Shown here piece after piece: positions 51,803-61,601 of a stretch of DNA of 64,000 nucleotides. The notes beneath the pieces were generated by a model. It was not told the origin of the DNA, did not search any database, and saw only the letters and a program-made list of their open reading frames with translations. A program made the translations under genes and the position numbers. Numbering within the stretch: the first letter of the stretch is position 1; every line of letters starts with the position of its first letter. The stretch spans positions 62,001 to 126,000 of the forward strand of contig NZ_AFCF02000001.1 in assembly GCF_000203975.2 (NCBI RefSeq), in the 5' to 3' direction. The stretch comes from Leisingera sp. ANG1. Its GTDB lineage: Bacteria; Pseudomonadota; Alphaproteobacteria; Rhodobacterales; Rhodobacteraceae.

Positions 51803-51937
51803 TTTTCTGCTGAGAGGCGCTTAAGGGCAGGTGTGCCCTTAAGCGCCATTTCAAGTGTGTTTTCCGCCAGCGCCGCGTCAAGGGCAAGCCGCGCGTGCCG
51901 CGCGGTCCCTGCGGGACCCTTGACCCGGCGCTGGCGG
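51803..51937. repeat. R1 repeat, copy 3 (convergent intergenic)
   Basis: The first stem is perfect: GGCGCTTAAGGGCA/TGCCCTTAAGCGCC (51816-51847). TCAAGGG (51878) pairs with CCCTTGA (51917). The outer 12-base stem CCGCCAGCGCCG/CGGCGCTGGCGG (51864-51937) is perfect. It lies between the EEP and helicase stops. Confidence 0.7.
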
Positions 51938-51944
51938 GGAAGGC

Positions 51945-53261
51945 TTAGCGCGCGCGCTGTTTCTGGCCGCGGCGCTGGGCGTTGCCGGGCTTGCTGCCCT
52001 GGGGTTTGCCCTGGCTGTTGCCGCCGCCGCTGCCGCCACGGCGGCGCTGGCCGCCGGGTTTGCCGCCGCCGCGGCGCCCGTTGGGACGGCCACCGGGCTT
52101 GCCCGCGGGGGCTGCCGGATCAGGCATCGCTTCCCAGGCGCGGCCGGAGGCGGTGGGGATGGTGATTTTCATCACTTTCTGGATCGCCTTCAGCTCTTCC
52201 ATCTCATCCGGGGCGCACAGCGCAATTGCCTGGCCGTCCTTGCCCGCACGCGCGGTGCGGCCGATGCGGTGCACATAAGCGTCGGGCACGTTGGGCAGTT
52301 CATAGTTGTAGACGTATTTCACATCCGGAATGTCGAGGCCGCGGGCCGCCACATCGGTAGCAACCAGCACCTTGATCTCGCCCGCCTTGAAGGCCGCCAG
52401 GGCGCGTTCGCGCTGGCCTTGGGATTTGTTGCCATGGATGGACGCCGCGGCAAAACCTGCCTTGTCCAGCGTCTTCATCAGCTTCTCCATGCCCCATTTG
52501 GTGCGGCCGAAGACCAGGGTGCGCTCATCCTTGTGTTCGTTCAGCAGTTCCTTCAGCAGGTCAAGCTTGGCGGCCTTGGCGATGAAATGCACCGACTGGG
52601 TGATCTTGTCGGCGGCCTTGCCCGGAGGTGAAACCTCGATTCGGACGGGGCTTTGCAGGTAGGAGTTGGCGATCTCGTTCATCTGCTTGGGCATGGTGGC
52701 CGAGAACAGCATGGTCTGGCGTTCCGCGGGGATCAGAGCAGCGATCTTGCGCAGGGTGTGGATGAAGCCCAGATCCAGCATCTGGTCGGCTTCGTCGAGC
52801 ACCAGGAAGTCGCAGGAAGCCAGGTCCAGCGCGCCGCGGTCGAGGATGTCGATCAGGCGGCCCGGAGTGGCAACCAGGATGTCGGTGCCCTTGGCGATGC
52901 GGGCGATCTGCGGATTGATGGAGACGCCGCCGACCACCAGGCCGACTTTCATCGGGGTGCCTTCAGTGAGGCCCTTCAGCGTGTCGGCGATCTGGTTGGC
53001 CAGTTCGCGGGTCGGTGCCAGAACCAGGCCGCGCACGGTCATCGCGGCGGGCTTGCGGCCGTATTGCATCATTTGCGCGATCAGCGGCACGCCGAAAGCA
53101 GCGGTTTTGCCGGTGCCGGTCTGCGCGAGGCCCAGCACGTCCTTGCCATTGAGGGCATGGGGAATGGCGCGCGCCTGGATCGGGGTGGGGTCGTTCAGAC
53201 CCATGTCCTTGAGGCGCGCGAGGAGCTTTTCAGGCAGCCCCATGGTCGAAAATTCAGTCAC
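51945..53261 (-). CDS. DEAD-box RNA helicase
   Basis: ATP-dependent RNA helicase of 438 residues (RhlE/DeaD-like). The motifs occur in order: Q motif DPTPIQARAIPH, motif I AQTGTGKTAAF, PTRELA, motif II DEAD (LDEADQMLDLG), SATMP, and RGLDIPDV plus HRIGRTARAG at the end. The C-terminal tail is Gly/Arg/Lys-rich. The GTG start at 53261 follows AAGGA at six bases; the ATG at 53243 is less well placed. Confidence 0.93.
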   Translation of the reverse strand: MTEFSTMGLPEKLLARLKDMGLNDPTPIQARAIPHALNGKDVLGLAQTGTGKTAAFGVPLIAQMMQYGRKPAAMTVRGLVLAPTRELANQIADTLKGLTEGTPMKVGLVVGGVSINPQIARIAKGTDILVATPGRLIDILDRGALDLASCDFLVLDEADQMLDLGFIHTLRKIAALIPAERQTMLFSATMPKQMNEIANSYLQSPVRIEVSPPGKAADKITQSVHFIAKAAKLDLLKELLNEHKDERTLVFGRTKWGMEKLMKTLDKAGFAAASIHGNKSQGQRERALAAFKAGEIKVLVATDVAARGLDIPDVKYVYNYELPNVPDAYVHRIGRTARAGKDGQAIALCAPDEMEELKAIQKVMKITIPTASGRAWEAMPDPAAPAGKPGGRPNGRRGGGKPGGQRRRGGSGGGNSQGKPQGSKPGNAQRRGQKQRAR

Positions 53262-53613
53262 GTATCGTCCTTTCACGGCCCTGCAGTCTGCACGGGCCGG
53301 AGTCCGCTGCATGGCAGCGGTGTCTTGCGGGGCAGGGACCTCGGGCGCGCGCTGGCCGGATGCCAGGCCGCTGGCCTCTGCAATCCCCACGCGTGATTTT
53401 GGGAATGGCGGCATATCACTAGACCCCGGAACTGTGGTTTGTGCGCAGGTTGCGCGTCCGGTCAATGGCCTCTGCTCACGCGGCAGGGAGGGATGCCTGG
53501 GTGCCAAATGGCTGTGGATAAGCTGTTTGTCAACCATTGATACGGTTGAAAAGCCTGTTTTCGCCGCAGAACGCATCCGCTAAAGAGGAAGACCAGAAAA
53601 CCGCGAGGAAGAT
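53262..53613. other. 352-base divergent region between the helicase and Fur-family genes
   Basis: No gene is seen. The minus-strand part is a long leader for the DEAD-box gene, as is common for such helicases. Closer to the Fur-family gene lies TCAACC...GGTTGA (53530-53549), a six-base stem with eight-base loop. Promoters for both genes must be here. Confidence 0.45.
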
Positions 53614-54027
53614 ATGCAAAAGACGATTATCGCCCGATGCGAAGCCAAGGGGCTCCGCATGACCGGCCAGCGCCGGGTGATTGCCCAGGTGCTGCAGGAC
53701 AGCGATGATCACCCGGATGTCGAGGAGCTGTACGCCCGCGCCAGCGCAAAAGACGCCGGGATTTCGATTGCCACGGTTTACCGCACGGTCAAGCTGTTCG
53801 AGGAGGCGGGCATTCTGGAGCGGCTGGAGTTCGGCGACGGGCGCGCGCGCTACGAGGACGCCGAGCGCGAGCATCATGACCATCTGATCGACATGAACAC
53901 CGGCGAGGTGATCGAGTTCTGCGATCCGGAGATTGAGGAGCTGCAGGAGCGGATCGCCCGCAAGCTGGGCTATGAGCTGCGCGGGCACCGGCTTGAGCTC
54001 TACGGAGTGCCGCGCAAGGCGGAGTAG
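53614..54027 (+). CDS. fur: Fur-family regulator (Fur/Mur type)
   Basis: Metal-responsive repressor of 137 residues. The helix-turn-helix part is RMTGQRRVIAQVLQDSDDHPDVEELYARA, and ISIATVYRTVKLFEEAG is the recognition helix region. The metal site HHDHLIDMNTGEVIEFCDPEIEEL is present, but CxxC pairs of E. coli Fur are missing. In Rhodobacteraceae this type acts as manganese-responsive Mur. No target genes lie beside it. Confidence 0.87.
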   Translation: MQKTIIARCEAKGLRMTGQRRVIAQVLQDSDDHPDVEELYARASAKDAGISIATVYRTVKLFEEAGILERLEFGDGRARYEDAEREHHDHLIDMNTGEVIEFCDPEIEELQERIARKLGYELRGHRLELYGVPRKAE

Positions 54028-54222
54028 GCTAGCGGGGGTGTTTTCCAGCCCAAAGCCCGGTTGTGCGGGTAGCTGGTGTTCGGCTTATCACAAATATTGA
54101 TGTGTGTGCTCACGTCTTGTCATGGGCCGGGGTCGGAAACGGAGTTGTCCGGCACCTTGTGCTGATGTCATTTGCCCGGATGGTCCGGCGTGCTGCCGGT
54201 CCGCATTACGGGACGCGCGAAA

Positions 54223-55116
54223 ATGAACAACCTGCACGGCATTCTTCTGGTCATCGCCTCTATGGCGTTCTTCACGCTTGAAGACATGTTCATCAAACAG
54301 CTGTCAGGCACTTTGCCGGTTGGGCAGATCCTGATCTGCCTTGGTATTGGCAGCGGGCTGGTCTTTGCGGTGATGGCAAAGATGCAGGGCCACAAACTGT
54401 TTGCGCCGCGGTCCTGGCGTCTGCGCCCCGTGCTGCGCGCGGGGACAGAGGCGGTGTCGGCGATGGGCTTTGCTTCGGCGCTGGCGCTGGTTGATATCTC
54501 GGTTGTGGCCGCCGTTTTCCAGGCGACGCCGCTGGTGATCACAATGGGCGCTGCGCTGTTTCTGGGTGAACAGGTCGGCTGGCGGCGCTGGCTGGCGATC
54601 TGCGTTGGCTTTGCCGGGGTGCTGCTGATCATCCGGCCGGGTCTGGACAGTTTTGAGCCTGCGGCGCTCTTGGTGGTGATAGCGGTGCTGGGCGTCGCCA
54701 CGCGGGATCTGATGACCCGGGTGATGGACAGCGCCGTTCCCTCTACCGTCGTCAGTTTCCAGGCGTTTTTGGCAGTCATTCCTGCGGGCCTGCTGCTGTT
54801 GGCCTTCACCCCCGGTGAGGCGCAGGTGATGGAGCAGAATGAATACCTGATGATGGCAGGCGGCGTTCTGTTCGGGGTCTTGGGCTATTACGGCATTGTC
54901 ACGGCGATGCGGGTGGGGGATGCCTCGGCGGTGACACCGTTCCGCTATACCCGGCTGCTGTTCTCGATCCTGGCGGGCGTTCTGGTTTTTGGCGAGCGGC
55001 CCGATGCGCTGACCATGACCGGGGCGGCGCTGATCATCGGGTCGGGGCTTTACACCTTTGTGCGCGAGCAACGGCTGGCACGGCGGGCCCGCCGTGCGGC
55101 GGCGGCTGCGGCCTGA
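54223..55116 (+). CDS. EamA/DMT transporter
   Basis: Inner-membrane protein of 297 residues with ten predicted helices in two EamA repeats. It is related to the one at 18669 but not close. The RhaT-type build fits metabolite export, and the start at 54223 follows GGGAC. The substrate cannot be named. It stands alone upstream of eno. Confidence 0.84.
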   Translation: MNNLHGILLVIASMAFFTLEDMFIKQLSGTLPVGQILICLGIGSGLVFAVMAKMQGHKLFAPRSWRLRPVLRAGTEAVSAMGFASALALVDISVVAAVFQATPLVITMGAALFLGEQVGWRRWLAICVGFAGVLLIIRPGLDSFEPAALLVVIAVLGVATRDLMTRVMDSAVPSTVVSFQAFLAVIPAGLLLLAFTPGEAQVMEQNEYLMMAGGVLFGVLGYYGIVTAMRVGDASAVTPFRYTRLLFSILAGVLVFGERPDALTMTGAALIIGSGLYTFVREQRLARRARRAAAAAA

Positions 55117-55164
55117 CGTCCCGGCTGGCGAAATTCCTCTGCCCTGTTGGCGCAAACAGCGCCT

Positions 55165-55207
55165 TGTTAGCCCTAACCTGCCGCTTTTATGCGTGTTAGC
55201 GATAACG
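55165..55207. promoter_or_regulatory. Tandem TGTTAG-type palindromes upstream of eno
   Basis: TGTTAGCCCTAACC at 55165-55178 and TGTTAGCGATAACG at 55194-55207 are two similar imperfect palindromes 29 bases apart. LacI-family regulators of central carbon genes in alphaproteobacteria (CceR-type) bind palindromes of this general kind. They may control eno. Confidence 0.55.
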
Positions 55208-55241
55208 ATCCCGGTTTACTTTCCTGCAGCGGCTGGTATGA

Positions 55242-56564
<1,323 letters not shown>

Positions 56565-56570
56565 GATTGC

Positions 56571-56603
56571 GAAGCCCCGCCTCTCCGGCGGGGCTTCTCA
56601 TTT
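56571..56603 (+). terminator. Terminator after eno
   Basis: GAAGCCCCGCC and GGCGGGGCTTC pair over 11 positions (loop TCTCC), followed by TCATTTT. Confidence 0.85.
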
Positions 56604-56617
56604 TGAACCACACATAG

Positions 56618-57244
56618 ATGTTCCGATTTGATACCGTATTTCTCTATCTGTTGAGCTGGCCGGTTCTGCGGGACAGTTTTGACCGTTTGCTTTTCCTGTT
56701 TCAGACTCATGACGGGTTGCCTCTTGTGGACCAGCGCTATGCTGATCACCCACTGGCGTCAGCTGTCCACCTAATTCCTGGTATCGTGTTCTTTCTGATT
56801 GGCCCCCTTCAGTTTTCCCCCGTGGTCCGAAGGCGTTTTCCCAAGGCTCACCGGGCGCTGGGCCAAGTGTTCATTCTAAGCGGGGTGATTTCAAGCCTTG
56901 GCGTAATGCATATGGTGATGGTCTTCCCGGCGCTTGGCGGGGTTCTGACACAGGCAGTTACTTTCGCAATTTGCATCAGCTTGATGGCGGCTATGGCTTT
57001 CGCATACCGTTTTGCTCGCCTGCGGAAATTCGGAATGCACATGCGTTTGATGCGGCTGGCTTTTGCCCTTGGACTGACGGTCTCCACTGCGCGGGTTTAC
57101 ATTGAACTGGCAAATCAGTTGCTTTCTGTCCCCTTTGAACAGAGTTTTACCGCAGCATCGGCGGTGGGTTTGGTGACAAATCTGGCTGTTCTTCTTGTCC
57201 TGGAGGCGCGTGCGGGCGTTTTCCATAAGGCGTTGAGGTTTTGA
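56618..57244 (+). CDS. DUF2306-like membrane protein
   Basis: Protein of 208 residues with about four to six membrane helices. HLIPGIVFFLIGPLQFSPVVRRRFPKAHRALGQVFILSGVISSLG and the C-terminal HMRLMRLAFALGLTVSTARVY fit the DUF2306 family, with conserved His residues. Function unknown. GC content is lower than in neighbours and the ribosome site is weak, hinting at transfer. Confidence 0.75.
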   Translation: MFRFDTVFLYLLSWPVLRDSFDRLLFLFQTHDGLPLVDQRYADHPLASAVHLIPGIVFFLIGPLQFSPVVRRRFPKAHRALGQVFILSGVISSLGVMHMVMVFPALGGVLTQAVTFAICISLMAAMAFAYRFARLRKFGMHMRLMRLAFALGLTVSTARVYIELANQLLSVPFEQSFTAASAVGLVTNLAVLLVLEARAGVFHKALRF

Positions 57245-57413
57245 TGATTTACCTCTGACCCATACTCAGTCTCTCCTTAAGTAAGAGGTAGTTTGCTGGC
57301 TATTCGGCTGGGCGAGGCGGCAAGTTTCCGCGAGTTTTCGTTTCTCTGAGAAACCCTATGCGGGTATTGCCGAATGATGGTAAATCTGGTGCAGGCAAAA
57401 CTGAGCTGAAAAG

Positions 57414-57944
57414 ATGAAAGCGGCAATTATCCTGACAGGTTTGCCCGGTAGCGGGAAATCCGCACTTGGGCATGTCTTGGCGCGGCAACTGAGCTGGCCC
57501 TGTCTGGACAGGGATGACTTCCTGGAAGCCTTGTCTGTGCGCGCGGCTGATGCCACGCCGGAGCAGCGCAGGCGGCTGGAGCAGGAATGCGACCGCCTGT
57601 TTCAAACCGCCGCTGAAGCGCTCAGCCACTGTGTTCTGGTGGCTCAGTGGCAGCCGCGCGTAGGGGCGGCTGGTTTCGGAACGCCAGCTGGCTGGTTGCA
57701 GCAGTATGAGACCTTGGTGGAGGTGCATTGCGCCTGCAGTGCCGAAGTTGCTGCGGAAAGGTTCGGCTCAGCCAAAAGGCGTCTTGAAGACCTGAGCAGC
57801 CGGGGTGATGTTCTGAAGTGGCTTCAAGTACTCGAAGCCGGCTACCCTCTGCAGGCGGGGCGGCTGATTTCTGTGCCGTGCGGCCTGGAATTCGACGCTG
57901 AGCAGCTGGGCCGTGCCTTGGCCGCAGAGCTGGCAGAGACGTAA
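57414..57944 (+). CDS. P-loop kinase-like protein
   Basis: Protein of 176 residues with Walker A GLPGSGKSALG near residues 9-19, then LDRDDFLEAL as a likely Mg or base-contact motif. Overall it resembles shikimate/gluconate-kinase-like or zeta-type P-loop proteins. Substrate unknown. It follows the DUF2306 gene at 170 bases and stands alone. Confidence 0.7.
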   Translation: MKAAIILTGLPGSGKSALGHVLARQLSWPCLDRDDFLEALSVRAADATPEQRRRLEQECDRLFQTAAEALSHCVLVAQWQPRVGAAGFGTPAGWLQQYETLVEVHCACSAEVAAERFGSAKRRLEDLSSRGDVLKWLQVLEAGYPLQAGRLISVPCGLEFDAEQLGRALAAELAET

Positions 57945-58051
57945 GAAATCCCCATTTCGGCATATGTGGCCCGGATCACAGACGCTCACGCTGGCGTCAT
58001 GTAGCCTGTTCTTACGCGGCGCAATGCAGCCGCGGGAAAGGGGAGCAAGCC

Positions 58052-58204
58052 ATGACGATGCGGGCTTTGCGCACAGTGGCAATCTGTGCAGTTCTTTCGA
58101 CCCTTCTGGGATGCAGCGGACCGGGAACCTACCCATTCAGCGGCCAGGCCGCGTCACCGGACGATCCGGTCCAGCGGCTGAATCTTGGCGGTGAAATACG
58201 CTGA
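58052..58204 (+). CDS. 50-residue small lipoprotein
   Basis: Signal sequence MTMRALRTVAICAVLSTLL ends in the lipobox LLGC (Cys21), followed by a short polar segment with PFSG and DDPVQRLNLGG. GGGGAG precedes the ATG at good spacing. Likely a tiny exported lipoprotein; function unknown. Confidence 0.7.
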   Translation: MTMRALRTVAICAVLSTLLGCSGPGTYPFSGQAASPDDPVQRLNLGGEIR

Positions 58205-58241
58205 TGCCAGGGATGCGGCTTGACCGCAGGCTGCATCGGGA

Positions 58242-58277
58242 GATCTGGCGCCCTGGCCGGGGGGAGGGCGCCAGATC
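58242..58277. terminator. Hairpin between convergent lipoprotein genes
   Basis: GATCTGGCGCCCT and AGGGCGCCAGATC pair over 13 positions around a ten-base loop. No U-run; it may terminate both genes inefficiently. Confidence 0.5.
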
Positions 58278-58285
58278 GTGAATTC

Positions 58286-58561
58286 TTAGCACGGGGCGGT
58301 GTAATAGGTGCCGTCGCCGCGGGAATATGCGCACTGCCGGGTCTGGTTGTTCTGCGCAACCAGCGTGCCTGCGGCGGCGCCGCCGAGCGCTGCGATCAGG
58401 CGCCAGTCGTCGTCTGCCTTGAGCGCGTCAGCTGCGATTAGGCCGGCTGCGGCACCGCCTGCCACACCGGCAACGGTGCGCTGTTCCGGGGTCAGATTGG
58501 TACAGGCCCCGAGGCCCAGTACAGCGGAACTTGCAAGTGCAGGGATCCAGCGGAAAGTCAT
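58286..58561 (-). CDS. Glycine-zipper lipoprotein
   Basis: Protein of 91 residues with lipobox LGLGAC (Cys20) and two Gly-rich helices (GVAGGAAAGLIAADAL and IAALGGAAAGTLVAQNN) that match glycine-zipper 2TM or YMGG-type domains. The C-terminus has a Cys-containing RGDGTYYTAPC. Probably an outer-membrane-associated lipoprotein. Convergent with the small lipoprotein gene. Confidence 0.8.
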   Translation of the reverse strand: MTFRWIPALASSAVLGLGACTNLTPEQRTVAGVAGGAAAGLIAADALKADDDWRLIAALGGAAAGTLVAQNNQTRQCAYSRGDGTYYTAPC

Positions 58562-58848
58562 TTGATATCTCCATTTTCAGGTCCAGGGTGGCCATGTTTC
58601 AGGCCGCAGACGGGACTATAACGCCGGCCTCAGGAGGATGGTTCCGCATAAATGCGCGCTTTGGGGACAGCAGCGCAAAACTGCCGGAGGGGGGCGCACA
58701 GCGGCGGGCTTTTGCCGGGGAGGGGTGGAAAGCCCGCCGTGACGTGCCGGGATTTTCAGTGAAACAGCCGCGTGGCCTTTGTAATAGACACGGGTGGCCA
58801 GCTGGGGTTAATTTGATCATATTATTGGCATGTATTGGGGGAAATCCT

Positions 58849-59310
58849 TTGAACGGCACCAGCATTGAAGTTCGCCAGCTTGTTCCAGGCGAGGCTGCTG
58901 TTGCATCGCGATTCATTGCTGCATTGCTGGAGGAGCTTAGCGGTGGCGAGGCCGTGCAGTCTGACCAGTTGCTGCCTGTTGCGGAAGAAGTGCTGCGAAC
59001 CGGCTCTGTTGCCGGTTTTGTTGCGGCCACCGCTGGGCGGCAGGTTGGGCTGCTCATGCTCAATGAATGCGCAGCAGTCTATGCGGGCGGGCGGTTTGGC
59101 GAGATCACCGAGCTTTATGTGGAACCGGACTGGCGTTCAAAGGGCGTGGCCGCGGCACTGGTTGCCGCGGCATCCGAGCATGGGCGCCAGCACGGCTGGA
59201 AGCGATTGGAGGTCGGGGCTCCGGATCAGCCGGCCTGGGCGCGGACCTTGGCATTTTACAAACGGAGCGGGTTTCAGGAGGTCGGCCCGCGGCTGCGCTG
59301 CCTGCTGTAA
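58849..59310 (+). CDS. GNAT family acetyltransferase
   Basis: Acetyltransferase of 153 residues. The acetyl-CoA site is ITELYVEPDWRSKGVAAALVAAA near 90-112, close to the Q/RxxGxG/A pattern. TLAFYKRSGFQEVGP is the usual C-terminal motif. The TTG start at 58849 follows GGGGGA at eight bases; no in-frame ATG is nearby. Substrate unknown. Confidence 0.72.
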   Translation: MNGTSIEVRQLVPGEAAVASRFIAALLEELSGGEAVQSDQLLPVAEEVLRTGSVAGFVAATAGRQVGLLMLNECAAVYAGGRFGEITELYVEPDWRSKGVAAALVAAASEHGRQHGWKRLEVGAPDQPAWARTLAFYKRSGFQEVGPRLRCLL

Positions 59311-59313
59311 ACG

Positions 59314-59763
59314 CTAGAGGCTCTTGCTCATCAGGATGTAGTTCTTGCGCGGTTGAAACCGGGTGCGCAAATACAGCCTTTGCGCGGTCTCGTTTTCCCG
59401 GTCGACCTCCAGATGCAGGGCGCGCATGCCGGCCGTTGCCAGCGATTTCGGCAGCTCGGTCAGCACTTCAGTGGCGATGCCGCGGCCGCGCACGGCGGGG
59501 CGGATATAGAGCTCATCCACGAAACCGTCCATGCCGCCGAATTCCACGGACCAGCCGAAAGTGATGACGATGTAACCTATCGGCGCGCGGGTGGGGCCGA
59601 TCAGGTAGACGGCGCCATAAGGGTGGCCGTTCAATAGCGGCTCGATTCCGGCGCGGCGGTGCTCGTCGCTGCTTTCCAGCCCGGATTCGGCATGGAAGGC
59701 GGCAACCAGTGCCAGCACGGTTTCCAGATGTTCCGGTTTGGCGAGATGCAGTGCGGCGCTCAT
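59314..59763 (-). CDS. GNAT family acetyltransferase
   Basis: Acetyltransferase of 149 residues. VDELYIRPAVRGRGIATEVLTELPKS gives the RGRGIA acetyl-CoA motif. HLEVDRENETAQRLYLRTRFQPR follows. The ATG overlaps the stop of the nucleoside hydrolase gene by four bases, so the two are coupled. Substrate unknown. Confidence 0.86.
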   Translation of the reverse strand: MSAALHLAKPEHLETVLALVAAFHAESGLESSDEHRRAGIEPLLNGHPYGAVYLIGPTRAPIGYIVITFGWSVEFGGMDGFVDELYIRPAVRGRGIATEVLTELPKSLATAGMRALHLEVDRENETAQRLYLRTRFQPRKNYILMSKSL

Positions 59764-60701
59764 AGGCGGGCGAGCCTTTCGGTCAGAAGGGTGAAGAAGC
59801 CGTCCGCGTCAGCATCACCGATGAAAAGGGCATTGGGCTTGCGGTTTGCAACGCCCCACCAGTCGGCGACGGTCATACCGAGGGTGAGGTCCGAACTGGT
59901 TTCGATCTCGACGTTCACATGACGGCCGGAAAACAGCTCTGGCTGCAGCAGCCAGGCGATGACGCAGGGGTCGTGCAGCGGGCCGCCTTCTGAGCCGTAT
60001 TTCTCCACATCGAAGCGCTCGAAGAAATCCAGCATCTCCGCAGTGAAATGGCCAACCCGGGTATCAAGCGCGCGGATCGCCTCGACGCGCGGCTTGGTGG
60101 CCAGCACCTTATGCGTGACATCCAGCGGCATCACCGTGAGCGGCGCGCCGGATCTGAACACGATTTCAGCAGCTTCCGGGTCGACGTAGATGTTGAATTC
60201 CGCGGCTGGAGTGATGTTTCCGACCTCGAAATAGGCGCCGCCCATCATCACGATCTCCTGCACCCGGTCGATGATGTCCGGGGCGGTGTTGAAGGCGGCG
60301 GCAACATTGGTCAGCGGCCCAAGAGTGCAGAGCGTGACAGTGCCGGGTTCGTGGCGGCGCAGGGTTTCGATGATGAAATCGACGCCGTTCCCCTCGGCCA
60401 GCGGCATCTGCGGCTCCCATAGGGCAGGGCCGTCCAGGCCGGTCTGGCCGTGCACGTGTTCGGCAGTGATCAGCGGGCGGGCGAGCGGCGCCTTGCTGCC
60501 TGCATAGATAGGCACATCGGTACGGCCCGCGGCCTCGCAGACGATACGGGCGTTCTTACTGGTGAGCTCCAACGGCACATTGCCGGCCACGCAGCTGATG
60601 CCGAGCAGGTCGAGCTCTTCCGGGCTGGCCAGTGCCAGCAGGATGGCGACGGCATCGTCCTGGCCGGGATCGGTGTCGATGATGATTTTTCTGGCGCTCA
60701 T
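59760..60701 (-). CDS. Inosine-uridine preferring nucleoside hydrolase family
   Basis: N-ribohydrolase of 313 residues that splits nucleosides to base and ribose. The calcium-binding N-terminus is IIIDTDPGQDDAVAILLAL. VTLCTLGPLTNVAAAFNTAPDI and EFNIYVDPEAAEIVF also match the family, as does HDPCVIAWLL. The start at 60701 follows GGAGA. A coupled acetyltransferase gene follows. Confidence 0.93.
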   Translation of the reverse strand: MSARKIIIDTDPGQDDAVAILLALASPEELDLLGISCVAGNVPLELTSKNARIVCEAAGRTDVPIYAGSKAPLARPLITAEHVHGQTGLDGPALWEPQMPLAEGNGVDFIIETLRRHEPGTVTLCTLGPLTNVAAAFNTAPDIIDRVQEIVMMGGAYFEVGNITPAAEFNIYVDPEAAEIVFRSGAPLTVMPLDVTHKVLATKPRVEAIRALDTRVGHFTAEMLDFFERFDVEKYGSEGGPLHDPCVIAWLLQPELFSGRHVNVEIETSSDLTLGMTVADWWGVANRKPNALFIGDADADGFFTLLTERLARL

Positions 60702-60969
60702 GGCGGTCTCCGCGGGATCGTGAACCGGGAGACTACGCGCAGTTTCACCGGGATTGAACCGCTGCTGTGCAGGTCCGCGCAAATTTCACGGGATTTTCTG
60801 CGACGGAAGTTTGCTGCGCCCGCGTTTGCTTTCTATAGTTGCCTGACGCGGCGTCACGGACGGGATGGTTCGCAGGCGCAGGCGATGATTTCTCGGCCCG
60901 CATTGTGGGCTTTATTGGTACGGCATTGGTTGGCCGGAAACACATTGATTTGCATGGGGAAAACAAGAC

Positions 60970-61524
60970 ATGCCCAAAGAGCCCAAGGTTGTTGGCGATA
61001 TCCTGAAAGACAAGAAGATGACCGCCGCTTACATGGATTACTGCAAGCGGCGCTATTGCCTGAACGAGTTCATGTTCACCCAGAACAAGGGCAACGCGGA
61101 ATCGCTGTGGACCCGCTACATGGACCAGAAGAAGGGCAAGGAACCGGTCAACATCACCTCCAAGACGCATCTGGCAGCCAAGGCGCTGGCCGACAAAGGC
61201 GACTTCAAGCACGCCGACTGGAAGAAGATCATCGCGACCGGCAAGGAAGAGGTCGTGAAGATGCTGAACAAGGATGTGATGGGGTTCACTGGCGGCGACG
61301 AATACAAAAAATACGTGGCTGAAAACGGAATGGGCGATCCTAAGAAGGCGGCCAAGCTGCTGGGTATCACTGACGTGAAGAAGCTGAAGGAAGTGATGGT
61401 GAACGTCGCCGTCGACGATAAGAAAACCGCCGAGAAGCTGTGGAAAGAGCTGGCGAAGAAGGAAAAGATCCTTGAGGACTACAAGGCGATTTCATCGTCC
61501 TTGAAAAAGGCCAACCTGGTCTGA
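60970..61524 (+). CDS. Lysine-rich protein with RGS-like domain
   Basis: Soluble protein of 184 residues with 37 Lys (20 percent), unlike neighbours. Residues about 10-120 follow the RGS domain pattern: a first helical part YMDYCKRRYCLNEFMFTQ (21-38), PVNITSKT (59-66, against the RGS consensus INIDSKT), and LNKDVMGFTGGDEYKKYV (99-116, like the consensus ending with DSYPRFLKSDVYKKL). The second half is helical. RGS domains switch off heterotrimeric G proteins in eukaryotes, so the bacterial role is open. GGGGAA precedes the ATG. The gene stands alone. Confidence 0.6.
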   Translation: MPKEPKVVGDILKDKKMTAAYMDYCKRRYCLNEFMFTQNKGNAESLWTRYMDQKKGKEPVNITSKTHLAAKALADKGDFKHADWKKIIATGKEEVVKMLNKDVMGFTGGDEYKKYVAENGMGDPKKAAKLLGITDVKKLKEVMVNVAVDDKKTAEKLWKELAKKEKILEDYKAISSSLKKANLV

Positions 61525-61566
61525 ATCAGCGGACCCAGGGACCCGGCGGCGCTGCCGCCGGGATTC

Positions 61567-61587
61567 GAGTATTTGGGGAAAGATGAA
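61567..61587 (+). repeat. 21-base motif after the RGS-like gene
   Basis: GAGTATTTGGGGAAAGATGAA matches 19 of 21 bases of 39459-39479 and lies 43 bases past the stop. Confidence 0.5.
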
Positions 61588-61601
61588 AGATCTGGGCGCG
61601 T

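Noticed and set aside
9697-51937. Hairpin repeats as simple Rho-independent terminators
   Set aside because: Most lack U-runs, hold several stems and share fixed words between sites, unlike the true terminators at 14331, 32054, 45368 and 56571.
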